From positions 38,977,210-39,041,209 of the forward strand of contig CM038047.1 in assembly GCA_021397845.1 (NCBI GenBank): a stretch of 64,000 nucleotides of DNA. Direction: 5' to 3'. Below are positions 45,106 to 56,461 of this stretch, in pieces. The notes beneath the pieces are model-generated. The model worked only from the letters and a program-made list of their open reading frames with translations, had not been told where the DNA came from and did no database searches. Source of the DNA: Areca catechu. Its lineage: Eukaryota; Streptophyta; Magnoliopsida; Arecales; Arecaceae. Positions within the stretch are counted from its first letter, which is position 1, and each line of letters starts with the position of its first letter. The translations under genes were made by a program, and so were the position numbers.

Positions 45106-45850
45106 ATGAAGATTATGGTATGGAATGTAAGGGGTGCGGAGAAGTCCTCATTTTATTCTACTTTTCGTCGCTTTGGGTAATTATATGATCCTAATATGTG
45201 TGTGTTGTTAGAAACTAGGATTTCTGGGCCTGTGTTGGATCGATTTCGATGCCATATGCAGGGAGATTGGAGTTGTTTTGCAATCAAATCTCAGGGACTA
45301 TCGGGAGGTATCATTGTTGTGTGATATAGGGGGTTAGCTAGGGTGGACATGTTCAACCGATGTTCTCAAAAGGTATCCATTGTCATTTCAAAAAATTGTG
45401 GGCCTACTTAGTTGCTGTCTGGTGCTATGCAAGTACTAATTACAGGAAAAGGAGAACGTCTGTCAAGAAATTTTTGCTTTGATGGATCAGGGCATTCCTA
45501 CGATGGTTGCAGGGGATTTCAATTACATACTTGTTGCTGAGGATAAGAGAGGAGGTCGGCCCTTTGTGGAGGATGTTGCTTCTAGAAAATTTGTCCAATT
45601 TTTATATTCTAATGGTCTGGTGGATGCGGGATTTGTGGGGCCTCATTTTACTTGGTATAATAACAGGACGGGGGTGGCTAGAGTTTGAGAGCGGATTGAT
45701 AGGGTGTTTGCTTCTCTTGACTAGCTCCTCTTGCATCCTAACCATCAGATCCGTCATCTTCCTAGGATTGCATCTAACCATCGTCCTCTCCTTCTGTCTA
45801 CGACTGTCTATAACCCTTGTCATGCTCCTTTTAGATGTGAGAAATTTTAG
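45106..45850 (+). pseudogene. LINE ORF2: endonuclease domain (broken)
   Basis: An ATG at 45106 opens MKIMVWNVRGAEKS, the standard start of plant LINE endonucleases, followed by VLLETRIS with the catalytic Glu. After stops and a frameshift, 45479-45688 reads VAGDFNYIL (GDFN motif) and GPHFTWYNNR, then IDRVFASL and IASNHRPLLL (the SNHxP-type motif). This is the APE-type nicking endonuclease of target-primed reverse transcription. At least four in-frame stops are present. Confidence 0.85.
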
Positions 45851-46149
45851 TTAGCTTATTTTGGTTCTTGGGATATAGTTAGGGAGGTGTGGAGGTTACC
45901 TATTGAGGGAGATGCATAGTATCTGATTTCCTGCAGGCTTTTCTTAATCAAGCGCCAGCTCCTCAGGTGGAATAAGGAAGAGGTTGGGAACATAGCATCT
46001 TCCTTGAGTTCTATGGAGACATCCATTAATGCTCTCCAAAAGAGGGAGGAGAGGGAAGGGGTTTTGGGTGATGCTGATTTGGAAGCTCTTCGGCACCTCT
46101 TGGCTAAGCATCATGCCCTTCTGAGTCAATAGGAGACTATGTGGAGATA

Positions 46150-47765
46150 AAAATCTAGAGTGTAGTGGTTGAAGGAGGGGGATAGAAATACCCGGTTCTT
46201 CCATCAGGCCATTATTGTTCGTCGGCATAGTAATCATATTAGGGCGGTGCGATCTTTGGAGGGGAGCTGGTTGGAGGATGCGGACGATGTTAGACGGGAG
46301 ATTTTCACCTTTTTTTCTTATAGGTGTGCTGGACCCCGGGAGGACCCCCTCTTCTTTCACTCCCCTCTTCCAGAGACTCAGGTTTCTGTGGATGAGAATG
46401 GTCGACTGCTCAGCCCTATTTTGCTGAGGAGATATGGTGTCCTTTGGTCTATGGATGAGGACAAAGCACTGGGGCCTGATGGGTTTTCTCCTTTATTCTT
46501 TAGGAGGTATTGATATATCATTTGGAGGGAGGTTGTCTTTGTCATTCAAGAATTCTTTTCTATTGGCCGTATGCCTGACACCTGAAAGTAGACCTTTATT
46601 ACTGTTATCCCCAAGCATCCTGATGCTTCTGAGCTGGGTCACTTCAGGCTTATCAGCCTTTGTAATACCTTGTACAAGTTATGTGCCAAATGTCTGGCTA
46701 ACAGGATGAAACATATACTTCCTAAGCTTATTTTTCTTGAGCAGGGAGCTTTTGTTAGGGGTCGGTGTATCTCTGACAACATTCTTATAGCGCAGGAATT
46801 TATGCATGATCTTCAGAGAGCCCCTGTTAGGCGGGCATTGATGGCCATCAAGCTTGATATGGAGAGGGCTTATGATCAGATGCACTAGAGTTTCTTGGAG
46901 ACAACTTTGGCAGACTTTGGATTTCATCAGGGTTGGGTTGACCGAATTATGGCATGCATTATTGATCATGCTTATGCTATTCTTATCAATGGGACTCCTT
47001 CAAAATTCTTTCACTCAAATATTGGTCTTCATCAAGGTTGCCCTCTCTCTCCTTATCTATTTATTTTATATGCTGACTCTCTTTCGCGAGCTTTGCAGGT
47101 GGTGATGCCGGATTCAGCTATTTAGCTATACTATCCTACTCATGGTACTTTCCCGATCTCGCATTTGCTGTTCACAGATGACTACCTCTTGTTGGGCCAT
47201 GCCTCTTTGGCGACAGCAGTACGATTCAGGTCGATTCTTGAGTATTATTATTTATCTTCAGGTCAGAGAGTTAATCTTCATAAATCAGAGGTACGCTTCA
47301 GCCCGAAAACTCCTACCTGGTTACGGCGCTCGATTCAGGGGATTGCAGTTCAGGATGGGTGTCATTATTATCTGGGAGTTCCTGTCTCGGGTGGGAGACT
47401 GCACAGGTCGGAGTGTCATAGGGTGGTCCATGCTAGTCAGGAGAGGGTGGAGGGTTGGCAGGGTAGAGCCCTCTCTTCTATGGGCAGGTTAACTTTGATC
47501 ATGTCAGTTCTCACCTCTCTACTAATGTTCTTGCTCTCCAACGCTATCATCCCTAAGTCTATCATCCTCAAGTTGGAGCAAATTATCTGCTCCTTTCTTT
47601 GGTCTTCTTCGAGTACTCATCGGGGAGTTCACTTGGTGGGATGGAGTGTGGCCTGTCAATCGACTCGGGATAGTGGTCTTGGTATTCACTCTTTGGGGAT
47701 GACAAGAGAGGCCCCGATCGCAAGGCATGTATCTAGACTCATGTTGGGTCTGGAGAGTCTGTAGA
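46150..47765 (+). pseudogene. LINE ORF2: reverse transcriptase domain (broken)
   Basis: The region reads WLKEGDRNTRFFHQ, DKALGPDGFSPLFF, FRLISLCNTLYKLCAKCLAN, FVRGRCISDNILIAQE, MAIKLDMERAYDQM, GLHQGCPLSPYLFILYADSL and LLFTDDYLLLG. The catalytic FADD box appears as FTDD, with both Asp kept. The thumb and linker follow (SSMGRLTLIMSVLTSLLMF). Single stops interrupt at about 46510, 46570, 46888 and 47123, and two frameshifts occur. Confidence 0.9.
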
Positions 47766-48660
47766 CTTCTATGATGAGGATGCGATATGGGCCTCTTCCC
47801 TCGGTGGTGGATGGAGAGCTTAGTACGACCTGCCAGGGTTATGTCATGTGAAGAGAGATGAGACGGAGGGCCACTGTTGTTATTTCCCAAATGAGATGGG
47901 TTATTGGTGATGGTAGATTGATCAGCTTCATGGATGACCCCTAGATCTCAGAGGTCCATTTAGCCCGGTGGTCTACCTTTATTGCTATGGATGCTTATGA
48001 CATCAGGACAATTGCTAACCTCTTGTCTATTGATGGTTCTTAGTGGAGTCCTACTTTGGTCATCCGAATCTTTAGATTCATTTTGGGAGCTATAGTCCTT
48101 TCCATTGCTATGCCTGCCCATCCCTGCACTGATGTTCATTTTTGGATGTCTTCTGTTGTCCCAAGAACTCCTCTGCTGGACCTGTATCCTTTATTCAGTG
48201 TAGAGACGCAAAGGAGTTGTTAAATTGGCTAGATCTGGTCTTTATGAGTGCATCCCAGGGTGGCCCTCTTTCTGTGGACTGGCATCGCCTCCCTACGAGA
48301 GCTCTCCTCTTTGCTAGAGGGATACAGCTTCCTCTATCCTGCCCAGCCTGTGATGCGGATGTGGAGACCATTAAGCACATATTATTCACTTGTCCGAGGG
48401 CTCGACATATCTAAAGGGCAATGGGGTTGGACTTCAGTCTTCAGCATTCTGAGGATCTAGTGGCTACTTTCTTGGACCTTCTGAGATCACGTTCTGCCTC
48501 CTTCATTCATGGTTTTCCTGCTTATGTGGCGTATTATATCCGACTTTCTTGGAATGCACTAGTTTTCAGTTTCTTGAGGTGTTCCACTATAGTTCTTGCT
48601 GAGAGTGCTCGAGCTCATATGGAGGAGTTCCAGATTGTGACTATGGCATCCACAGAGACC
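47766..48660 (+). pseudogene. LINE ORF2: linker and zf-RVT zinc-binding region (broken)
   Basis: Downstream of RT, 48142-48414 reads WHRLPTRALLFARGI then SCPACDADVETIKHILFTCP. The CPAC...H...C spacing matches the zf-RVT zinc-binding domain common to plant LINE polyproteins. Other frames carry the intervening linker with several stops. Confidence 0.7.
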
Positions 48661-49140
48661 TAGGGTTCCGGTTTTGCTCCTCGAGCACCCCTAAGGATTT
48701 TTATTTCTTGGGAGCCTCTTCCTTCGATGTATGTTAAGGTCAATTTTGATGGGAGTGTGAGAGAAACTGAGGGTGGGGCTGCCTTTGTGATCAGGGGCTC
48801 CGGCTTGGGCATTATCGCCGCTGGGGGTTGCCATCTTGTCAACTCTATTGTCCCCTAGGCGGAGCTCACGACGACTTGGACAGGGATTCAGTATGCCTGT
48901 CAATTTCTCCGATGTGATCACCTCATTATTGAAGGGGATTCTGTCATGGTGATTTCGTGGATCAAGAAGTAGTTCGTTCTACTCATGCTCATCCTTTGAT
49001 CCTGTGATATTGCTCTTTGGCTGCGGGGTTGTTTCTCCTTTGTGTTTAGGCATGTGTATAGGGAAGCAAATACAATAGCAGATTGGGTGGCCTCCTTTGT
49101 TGCATGCCATTCGGGAAAGGTGATATGGATCCACTTTGAT
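48661..49140 (+). pseudogene. LINE ORF2: RNase H domain (broken)
   Basis: RVT_3-type RNase H at the end of ORF2: VKVNFDGSVRETEGGAAFVI (first Asp), AELTT (Glu), IIEGDSVMVISWIKK (second Asp) and YREANTIADWVASF (last Asp). The order and spacing fit the RNase H of plant L1 elements. Two in-frame stops interrupt the domain. Confidence 0.75.
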
Positions 49141-49230
49141 AAGACGCTTATGATTTTTAAAAATTATATATATTTTTTATTTTTTGGATGTATTCATGGC
49201 AGGTCTGTTAGTTGAATTATCCGTTTTATC

Positions 49231-49234
49231 CAAA

Positions 49235-49290
<56 letters not shown>
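49231..49290. repeat. (AAT)n microsatellite, left part
   Basis: About 20 AAT units at the LINE 3' end, immediately before the TG of the Gypsy 5' LTR. The run continues at 59837 after the Gypsy element, and ATAAT is found on both sides as the probable 5-bp target duplication. Confidence 0.9.
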
Positions 49291-49951
49291 TGATGCGCCC
49301 TTCGGCTAGCCCCCGATCGGACCAACCCCGGCGTCCGGTCAGCTGGTCCCCACGCGGAGTCTGACTCCCTGGTCGGCTTTCCCAAAGAGCCGGCCCGGGG
49401 GCTTTGGGAGCTGACAGGTACCTCGCCGCCCGTGCGGCGCCCCTTTGATCGCTACGGTCGGCCCCCTTTGACCCCACTGAACACCTCGGTCGGCTTCTTG
49501 GAAGCCAGCCGATCCGCCGCTGAAGGAATCACCGAAGCTTCCAGGAACCCTTCCTCTCCGACAGTTCTGACATTCTGTTATAACAAACTCCACCGCATGG
49601 CCACTACTCTGACACACCTGTCATGCCGCCATCCACGATCTCGCCACCATGCCTATTCTCCTGGAGGCATTTCTGGGCTTTCTCAGCCTGCCCCCCAACA
49701 GAATTTGGCAGTGCTTCGTGCCTATAAAAGGCACCCAGGGAACCTTCGTGAGGGGTAACATTCTTCTTCCCCATTCTGATTCCTCTTCCCGAGTTCTTCT
49801 CATCATGTTGCTCCAATCCTCCTCTAACTTAAGCATTGGAGTGTCCCCCGCCGGAGCCCCCTCCGGCGCTTAGGGACTTCTTGTAGGTTGCCCGGTCGAG
49901 GAGCCCTCTAGCACGTCCGCCAAGCTCGGTTCAGGAGGAAGAGCGGCAACA
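49291..49951 (+). repeat. 5' LTR of the 49-60 kb Gypsy element
   Basis: 661 bp, TGATGCGCCC...GGCAACA. A TATA box CCTATAAAAGGC lies at 49721. Downstream are CTAACTTAAGCATTGGAGTGTC and the GACTTCTTGTAGG closing block. Confidence 0.95.
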
Positions 49952-49971
49952 GATTGGCACTAGAGGAAGGG
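49952..49971 (+). other. Primer-binding-like site
   Basis: GATTGGCACTAGAGGAAGGG starts at the base after the LTR. It is comparable with GATTGGCACGCCAGG at 12089 and with the site usual in Tat elements. The matching tRNA was not determined. Confidence 0.6.
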
Positions 49972-50031
49972 GTACGAACCTCCGCTGCACTCTTTACTCG
50001 AGAAGGGAAGATAAACGGGGAGGATCTAGCT

Positions 50032-51460
50032 ATGGCAAGAGGAAGAACCCAGAGCGTCTCCACGAGGGGAGGACGCTCCCACCAAGGGCCCAGCGCATCC
50101 CTCGCGGAGAGCAATGTCGCCACCGCCATCGAGCCCACCATCACCCTGGGGCTACAACAATTCCAAATGTTGGTAAACCGCATTGAGATGCTTACCTCGG
50201 CGGTCCAGCGCTTCCAGGAGATGGCGAACCGTCAGCAGCAGCCGCCGGCGGCTTCCTGCGTTAATCACCAGCCGGTCATCGGCGTTAGCCGGCAGCCGGA
50301 CGCACCTTCGCCACCATCCCCGGTAGTCCCAGAACCCCAGGGGTCCATGAGGGCCCGCGCTAAAGGAAAGAGGGTGAGGTCAGCCTCCCCCTCTTTCGCT
50401 GACTCTGCTCATCCCGGCGGCCGGCGCCCTGCTGCAGACCCGCACGACTATGACAGCAAGATCATGCGCATGGAGAAGCGCATTGCCGAGATAGCCGAGC
50501 GGCAGAACATCGAGGGAAGGCCGGTGCACGACACCTGCCTACCTTTCTCCGCGGAGATTCTGGGAGAGACTATCCCCCGCCATTTTAAGATCCCGCAGGT
50601 GGACCCCTACGACGGTACCACCGATCCCCTAGATCACTTGGACGCCTATAAAGCCCACATGATGGTGCAGGGCGCATCCGACGCCCTCCACTGCATCGCC
50701 TTCCCAGCAACCCTGAAGAAGGCCGCGCGGATGTGGTTCTCTGCCATCCATCCAGGTATGATTCATTCTTTTTCCTAGCTCGAGACCCTTTTTCTCATTC
50801 ATTCCAGGACCTGCAGCCAGGCTCCGAAGAACACCGACTGCCTCTTCCTCATTCAGCAAATGGAGGGAGAGACCCTCCGGGACTACATGGCCTGCTTCAA
50901 CTCGACTGCTATGGAGATCCCTGACTTAAATGAAGCGGTGGCCATGTCAGCCTTCAAGAGGGGGCTCCACTTGTCCAGGTTCACGTTTTTCCTGGACAAT
51001 AAGCTCCCTACAAGCTATACAGATATGCTGGCCAAGGCGCACAAGTATGCATTGGTGGAAGAGCAAGCAGCGAGCCGACGCCAGGATGAGGGGAGGTCGG
51101 CCCCGAAGAAGCAGGGCGATAAGGCCCCTGTGGTCCGACCCCCCAACAACGACGATCGATCCATCAAGCGCCAGAGCCCCAAGCTGAGGGAATACCTCAA
51201 GCGGTTCAATAACTACGCGCCCCTCTCCCTGCCGCGGGAGAAGATTCTGATGGAGATTGAAAATGAGGCCTTCTTTCAAAGACCTTGACCGATGAGAGGA
51301 CCCCTTGCATCCAGAAACAAGAACAAATACTGTCGGTTCCACAGGAACCATGGGCACGAGACAGAGGAGTGCCTCTAGCTGAAGGATGCCATCGAGGATC
51401 TCATCCGCAGGGGGTATCTGAACAAATATGTCCGACCCCGCCAGGATCGGGCTGGGACTT
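50032..51460 (+). pseudogene. gag region of the 49-60 kb element (broken)
   Basis: An ATG at 50032 opens MARGRTQSVSTRGG. A Gln-rich stretch and a coiled-coil-like segment (ITLGLQQFQMLVNRIEML) precede the gag core (IPRHFKIPQVDPYDGTTDPL, LDAYKAHMMVQGA). A stop falls at about 50778, then a frameshift, and the frame 50860-51288 continues with LRDYMACFNSTAMEIPDLNE to FNNYAPLSLPREKILMEIE. A third frame holds the zinc knuckle CRFHRNHGHETEEC (about 51331-51372). The protein would coat the RNA in particles. It cannot be made whole from this copy. Confidence 0.8.
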
Positions 51461-52080
51461 CAACTGTTAGAAACCCCCCGGGAGAGGCTAAGCTCCCCAA
51501 CCAGTGCCTGACAGATGGAGGCGTCGGCATGTTGCATCGACGGTCCGACTGGGGCCAGAAGGAGGACCAGGACATTGTAAAGAGGCCCAGGGGATCCAAT
51601 GTAATTAGCTTTTCTGATGAGGACCTTTTGGAGCCTCCTCTCCCAGGTGATGACCCTGTGGTTGTATCGGCTGTCATCGCCAACTATGATGTAAAGCGTG
51701 TCCTTATCGATAATGGGAGTTGTGCAGAGGTTTTACTGTATGATGCATTCATCCGGATGAACTTGTCCATGCCTAGATTGCGGGAGTCTATGGCACCGCT
51801 CACCGGCTTCGGAGGGAATCCCATCGGGGTCGAAGGAGAGATTGCCTTACCCGTGACCCTCGGAACGGAACCTTACCAGCGGACCTTCTACGTCAACTTT
51901 GTGGTCGTCCGTACAACCTTGGCATATAACGCAATCTTGGGACGGTCGACCCTCAATAAGTTTCGGATTATTGTGTCTACTTACCACCTGCTGGCCAAGT
52001 TTCCGACCCGCGATGGAGCTGGAGAGCTGAGGGGAGACCATAGAATGGCCATGGAAATGCCTTGCTATCCATGACAGAAA
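51461..52080 (+). pseudogene. Aspartic protease region
   Basis: The frame 51529-52074 reads RVLIDNGSCAEVLLYDAF, the Tat-type protease active-site region with D-N-G-S. It continues with PLTGFGGNPIGVEGEIALPV and AYNAILGRSTLNKF. This part keeps the Asp and Gly and is open for 181 codons, ending at a stop before the RT frame. It is the best-preserved protease of the two elements. Confidence 0.8.
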
Positions 52081-52081
52081 G

Positions 52082-53714
52082 TTGGACGAGCGCCCTACGC
52101 TCGAGCAGCTGGATCCCAGGGACGAGGCCAACAGCCACGGTCAGCCCATCGAGAAGATTGTATTTGTGCCCCTTAGGGAGGATGATCCAATGAGAGTCCT
52201 CCAAATAGGGAGCACCCTAGACAAGAGGGCCAGGCAGGAGCTAGTCGACTTCTTGAGGAAGAATGCGGACGTCTTTGCCTGGTCGGCATCCGATATGCCA
52301 GGCATCCCGGCAGACATCATCATCCATCAGCTCAGGGTGGATCCCACTTACAAGCCCGTCCGGCAAAAGAAGGAGCTTCGCCGTCGAAAGGCAGAGGGCT
52401 ATCGAGGAGGAAGTAAAGAAGCTCCTCGATGCTGGCTTCATCAGGGAATCTCACTACCCAAAGTGGCTGACCAATGTCATCATGGTGAAGAAGGCTAGCG
52501 GGAAGTGGAGGATCTGCGTAGATTACACAGACCTCAACAAGGCGTGCCCCAAAGATAGCTTCCCCCTGCCAAAAATTGACCAGCTGGTGGATGCAACGGC
52601 CGGCCACCAACTCTTGAGCTTCATGGATGCTTTCTCTGGGTATAACCAGATCAGGATGCATCTCGAAGATGAGGAGAGGACGGCCTTCGTCATGGACAGG
52701 GGGCTGTATTGCTACAAAATAATGCCCTTTGGCCTGAAGAACGCGGGCGCCACCTTCCAAAAGCTGATCAACCGAGTCTTTAAGGATCAGCTTGGGAGAA
52801 ACATGGAGGCGTACGTCAATGATATGATAGTCAAAAGCCTCTATAAGGCCAACCACATCAGAGACCTTCAGGAGTCCTTTGATGCGTTGAGGTGCCACAG
52901 GATGAAGCTGAACCCTGCCAAGTACATCTTCGGGGTGACCTCCGGAAAGTTTCTCGGTTTCCTCATTACTCAAAGAGGCATCGAAGTCAACCCCGAGAAG
53001 ATTAAGGCCATCATTGACATGACTCATCCGACCAATAAGAAGCAAGTACAAGAGCTTACGAGTCGTATCGCCTCTCTTAGCCGCTTCATCTCCCGGTCGG
53101 CCGAGAGATCTCTCCCATTCTTCAAAACCTTGCACCGCTCGGACCGTTTCCAGTGGACCGATGAATGCCGAACGGCCTTTGAAGCCTTGAAGGACTACTT
53201 GAGGAACCCTCCGCTCCTGGCCAAGCCAATGGAGGGGGAAGTGTTGTACCTGTACCTGTCAGCTTCTAGTGAGGCCATCAGCGCCGTCCTTGTGTGGGTG
53301 GGGGAAGGTGGCCAACAGAGACCTATTTACTACATTAGCAAGGTTCTCCATGATGCCGGGGTCAGATATCGTAAGGTGCAAAAGCTGGTGTACTCATTGG
53401 TTATAGCGGCGAAGCACCTCCGACCTTACTTCCAGGCACATCCCATCATCGTGCTGACGGACCAACCCCTCCGGGCGATTCTCCGAAGCCCTGATACCTC
53501 TGGATGGCTCTCCAAATGGGCCATCAGGTTGGGCGAGTTTGACATCTCGTTCCAGCCACAGTTAGCCTTGAAAGCCCAGGTGATAGTTGATTTCATTGCG
53601 GAATTTACCTGGGGGGCGGACCCACCCCCGGCGACAGTCGAGACGTCCGTGGCTGAGCCTGCGGGAGAAACCGATCCGGTGGGGGAAGACGAGCCTGCCT
53701 GGACCCGCACGTAG
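52082..53714 (+). pseudogene. Reverse transcriptase-RNase H region, open but with mutated active site
   Basis: The frame 52263-53714 stays open for 483 codons and holds RT then RNase H: DQLVDATAGHQLLSFMDAFS, MPFGLKNAGATFQKLINRVF, FGVTSGKFLGFLI, then TDECRTAFEALK and the RNase H domain with LYLYLSASSEAISAVLV and IVLTDQPLRAILR. The YVDD box reads YVND at 52812-52823: the first metal-binding Asp is Asn, which should abolish activity. A frameshift at about 52390-52420 separates the RT start from the preceding frame (52082-52498). It ends close to the second RNase H. Confidence 0.85.
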
Positions 53715-54130
53715 ATGGAGCTTCCAACCTCTTGCGATGTGGTGCAGGCTTAATCCTAGCTGATCCCGATGGGCAATGTTTGGAGTATGCCCTACATTTT
53801 GCATTCCAGGTGTCGAACAACCAGGCGGAGTATGAAGCTCTGCTTGCGGGGTTGAAGATAGCGAATGAACTAGGCATCGGTAGGATCTGTGCCTTCTCCG
53901 ACTCCCAGCTGGTGGTTAATCAGGTGAAGGGCGAGTTTGAAGCGAGGGATCCGTCTTTGGCCAAGTACTTAAACAAGGTACGAGACCTGGTGTCACAGCT
54001 TAAATTCTTTGAGATTCTCCATATACCCCGGCAGCAAAACTCCTGGGTGGATGCTTTGTCACGGCTGGCTACTGCTGCGGTCGGCACCTCCGACCGGACC
54101 TTCATGGAATATCTCCAATGTCCAAGTATT
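53690..54130 (+). pseudogene. Second (archaeal-type) RNase H domain
   Basis: The + frame from about 53715 begins at DGASNLLRCGAGLILADPDG (first Asp), then NNQAEYEALLAGL (Glu), ICAFSDSQLVVNQVKGEF (Asp) and QQNSWVDALSRLA (last Asp). It follows the pol RNase H directly. A stop and a frame change at about 53712 separate it from the RT frame. A second RNase H in this position is known for Tat elements. Confidence 0.8.
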
Positions 54131-55407
54131 ACTGAGGAGCCGATGGAGATCCATCAGGTTGAGCAAGAGGCCTCGTGGATGGATCCAATCCGCACATTCT
54201 TGGTGCAAGGGGTCCTTCCGGACGATCTGACGGAAGCCAAGCGCATCCGCTCCATGGCCTCCAAGTACATCATCCTTGATGGGGCTCTCTACAAGCGCTC
54301 GTTTTCCCGACCCTTGCTGAAATGCTTAGGATCGACCGATGCGGACTACGCGCTTCGGGAGGTGCACGAGGGCATCTGTGGCGATCATCTTGGAGGAAGG
54401 TCTCTGGCTTACAAAATCATTCGCCAAGGATATTACTGGCCTACAATCCATAAGGATGCCTTGGACTTTGTACGAAGGTACGATGCTTGCCAGAGGTTCT
54501 CCGGCATCCAAAGGAGGCCAGCCAGTCAGCTGACTCCGCTCACAACGCCTTGTCCATTTACCCAATGGGGGATGGATATCTTGGAACCTTTTCCCCCAGC
54601 CTCCGGTCAGCAAAAATTCCTCCTCGTGGCCATTGATTACTTCACTAAGTGGGTGGAGGCAGAGGCATTGGCACAGATAACCGAGGCCAAAGTGGAGAAC
54701 TTCGTTCGGAACTGCATTATCTTCCGATTTGGGATTCCGAAGATGATTATCACTGACAACGGAAGACAGTTCGACAACTCCCAGTTCCGAGACTTTTGTT
54801 AATAATACCATATCGCCCATCGGCTCATGTCGGTCGCCCATCCTCAGTCTAATGGGGAGGTCGAGGTCACCAATAAGACGATCCTGCATGGGTTGAAGAC
54901 CCAGCTGAATGAAAACAAGGGGCTCTGGGCGAATGAGCTCCATTCGGTGCTTTGGGTGTATCAGACGACCACACGGTCGGCAACGGGGAAAACCCCGTTC
55001 AACCTGACCTATGGAAGTAAGGCTGTCATCCCCGTGGAGGTCTCTCTACTATCTTTGTGGACTGACCAATTTGCCGAGCCGGTCAACTCGGAGCAATGAA
55101 GGGCTGACCTAAATATGCTAGACGAAACCCGACTCCGGGCAAGTATGAAGATGGCGACCTACCGTCAAAGGATGCCCAGGTATTATAACTCGTGAGTTAA
55201 AGCGCGCACCTTCCAAGTTGGAGATCTGGTCCTGTGGAAGATGGAGGTCTCGAGGCCGACCGAACAGGGGAAGCAATCCCCCAATTAGGAAGGCCTCTAT
55301 CGGGTTATCAAGATAGTTCGGGCTGGAACTTACCGCCTAGCATACTTGGATGGGCAACAGATGGCATGCTCGTGGAATGTAGATAATCTTCGCAAATATT
55401 ATCAATG
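54131..55407 (+). pseudogene. Integrase region (broken)
   Basis: The frame continues to 54802 through the zinc-binding part (REVHEGICGDH, then RRYDACQRF, where the usual first Cys of the pair is Tyr). Next come WGMDILEPFP (first catalytic Asp) and TDNGRQFDNSQF (second). A stop and frame change at about 54800 precede SVAHPQSNGEVEVTNKTIL with the third acidic residue (54827-55099). Further stops follow to LRKYYQ and the TGA at 55405-55407. The loss of one zinc ligand and the stops make it non-functional. There is no chromodomain. Confidence 0.85.
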
Positions 55408-55445
55408 AAGTCTACAAGTTTCTTCAAACTCCTTCAACTTCTGCC

Positions 55446-56075
55446 AGCCCACTCCGAAAGTCCGACCCCGGTCGGCAGAGGCTCTAGGGCAGCCCACTCC
55501 GAAAGTCCGACCCCGGTCGGTAGAGGCTCCAGGGCAGCCCGCTCCGAAAGTCCGACCCCGGTTGGCAGAGGCTCTAGGGCAGCCCGCTCCGAAAGTCTGA
55601 CCCCAGTCAACAGAGGCTCTAGGGCAGCCTGCTCCGAAAGTCTGACCCCGGTCGATAGAGGCTCTAGGGCAGCCCGCTCCGAAAGTCCGACCCCGGTCGA
55701 CAGAGGCTCTAGGGTAGCCTGCTCCGAAAGTCCAACCCCGATCGGCAGAGGCTCTAGGACAGCCCGCTCTGAAAGTCCGACCCCGGTCGGCAGAGGCTCT
55801 AGGGCAGCTCGCTCCGAAAGTCCGATCCCGGTCGACAGAGGCTCTAGGGCAGCTCGCTCCGAAAGTCTGACCCCGGTCGGCAGAGGCTCTAGGGCAGCTC
55901 ACTCCGAAAGTCCGACCCCAGTCGGCAGAGGCTCTAGGACAGCCCACTCCGAAAGTTTGACCCCGATCGGCAGAGGCTCTAGGGCAGCCCACTCCGAAAG
56001 TCCGACCCCGGTCGGCAGAGGCTCTAGGATAGCCCACTCCGAAAGTCCGACCCTGGTCGATAAAGGCTCTAGGGC
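55446..56075 (+). repeat. 45-bp tandem array, 14 units, open on both strands
   Basis: Unit AGCCCACTCCGAAAGTCCGA followed by CCCCGGTCGGCAGAGGCTCTAGGGC. Unit starts are exactly 45 bp apart at 55446, 55491, 55536 and on to 56031. Since 45 is divisible by three, the + strand encodes a 15-residue repeat (SESPTPVGRGSRAA) and the minus strand another (RASADRGRTFGVGCP), both open for about 270 and 320 codons. It lies 39 bp after the integrase stop. The divergence among units is mostly transitions. Confidence 0.95.
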
Positions 56076-56461
56076 AACCATCCCGAGACATCTCCAGTGG
56101 GACCTCAAAGAAGATGGACCGCATTTCGAGTCGACTCGCGAACAGAGACCAGAAGCAAGCGCCCAAGTATTCGGCCCGAATCAAGTCACTGTTCTCAGCT
56201 ATCCTACCAGCTCCTGGCCCAAATAGGCCGACCGGGGCTACTTGGGGAAATTCCAGAAAAAGGGCACTTGCCCTGTGCCCGCCGGCTGCTTCAAAGCGGT
56301 TAGTAATCCTGCAATGCCGTAAGGCCGACCTGGGGTACTTAGAAAGATTTTCAAAAAGAAAAGCATTTTGCACACAATGAAGGAGTTTCAGAAACAGGTC
56401 TACTCATTAATTTACAAAACTAGTAGTTACAAAAGAGGTGGGTTGGACCCTTACAAATCCC
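56076..56461 (+). other. Segment between the array and the antisense gene
   Basis: Short GC-rich DNA with no recognised domain. It would contain the 3' UTR and polyadenylation region of the antisense gene, converging with the sense transcript. Confidence 0.4.

Larger units (their letters stand above)
43190..49290 (+). mobile_element. Degenerate L1-type LINE, about 6 kb, with (AAT)n tail
   Basis: A non-LTR retrotransposon of the plant L1 type. ORF1 carries DUF4283 and a CCHC knuckle; ORF2 carries AP endonuclease, reverse transcriptase, a zf-RVT-like zinc region and RNase H, all on the + strand in the expected order. Every ORF has in-frame stops. The 3' end runs into (AAT)n at 49231. That run was the insertion site of the following Gypsy element and continues at 59837. 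The 5' boundary (about 43190) is approximate and target duplications were not found. Confidence 0.85.

Noticed and set aside
49194..49477. Poly-Leu and poly-Tyr minus-strand ORFs
   Set aside because: They are translations of the (AAT)n microsatellite with the adjoining LTR.
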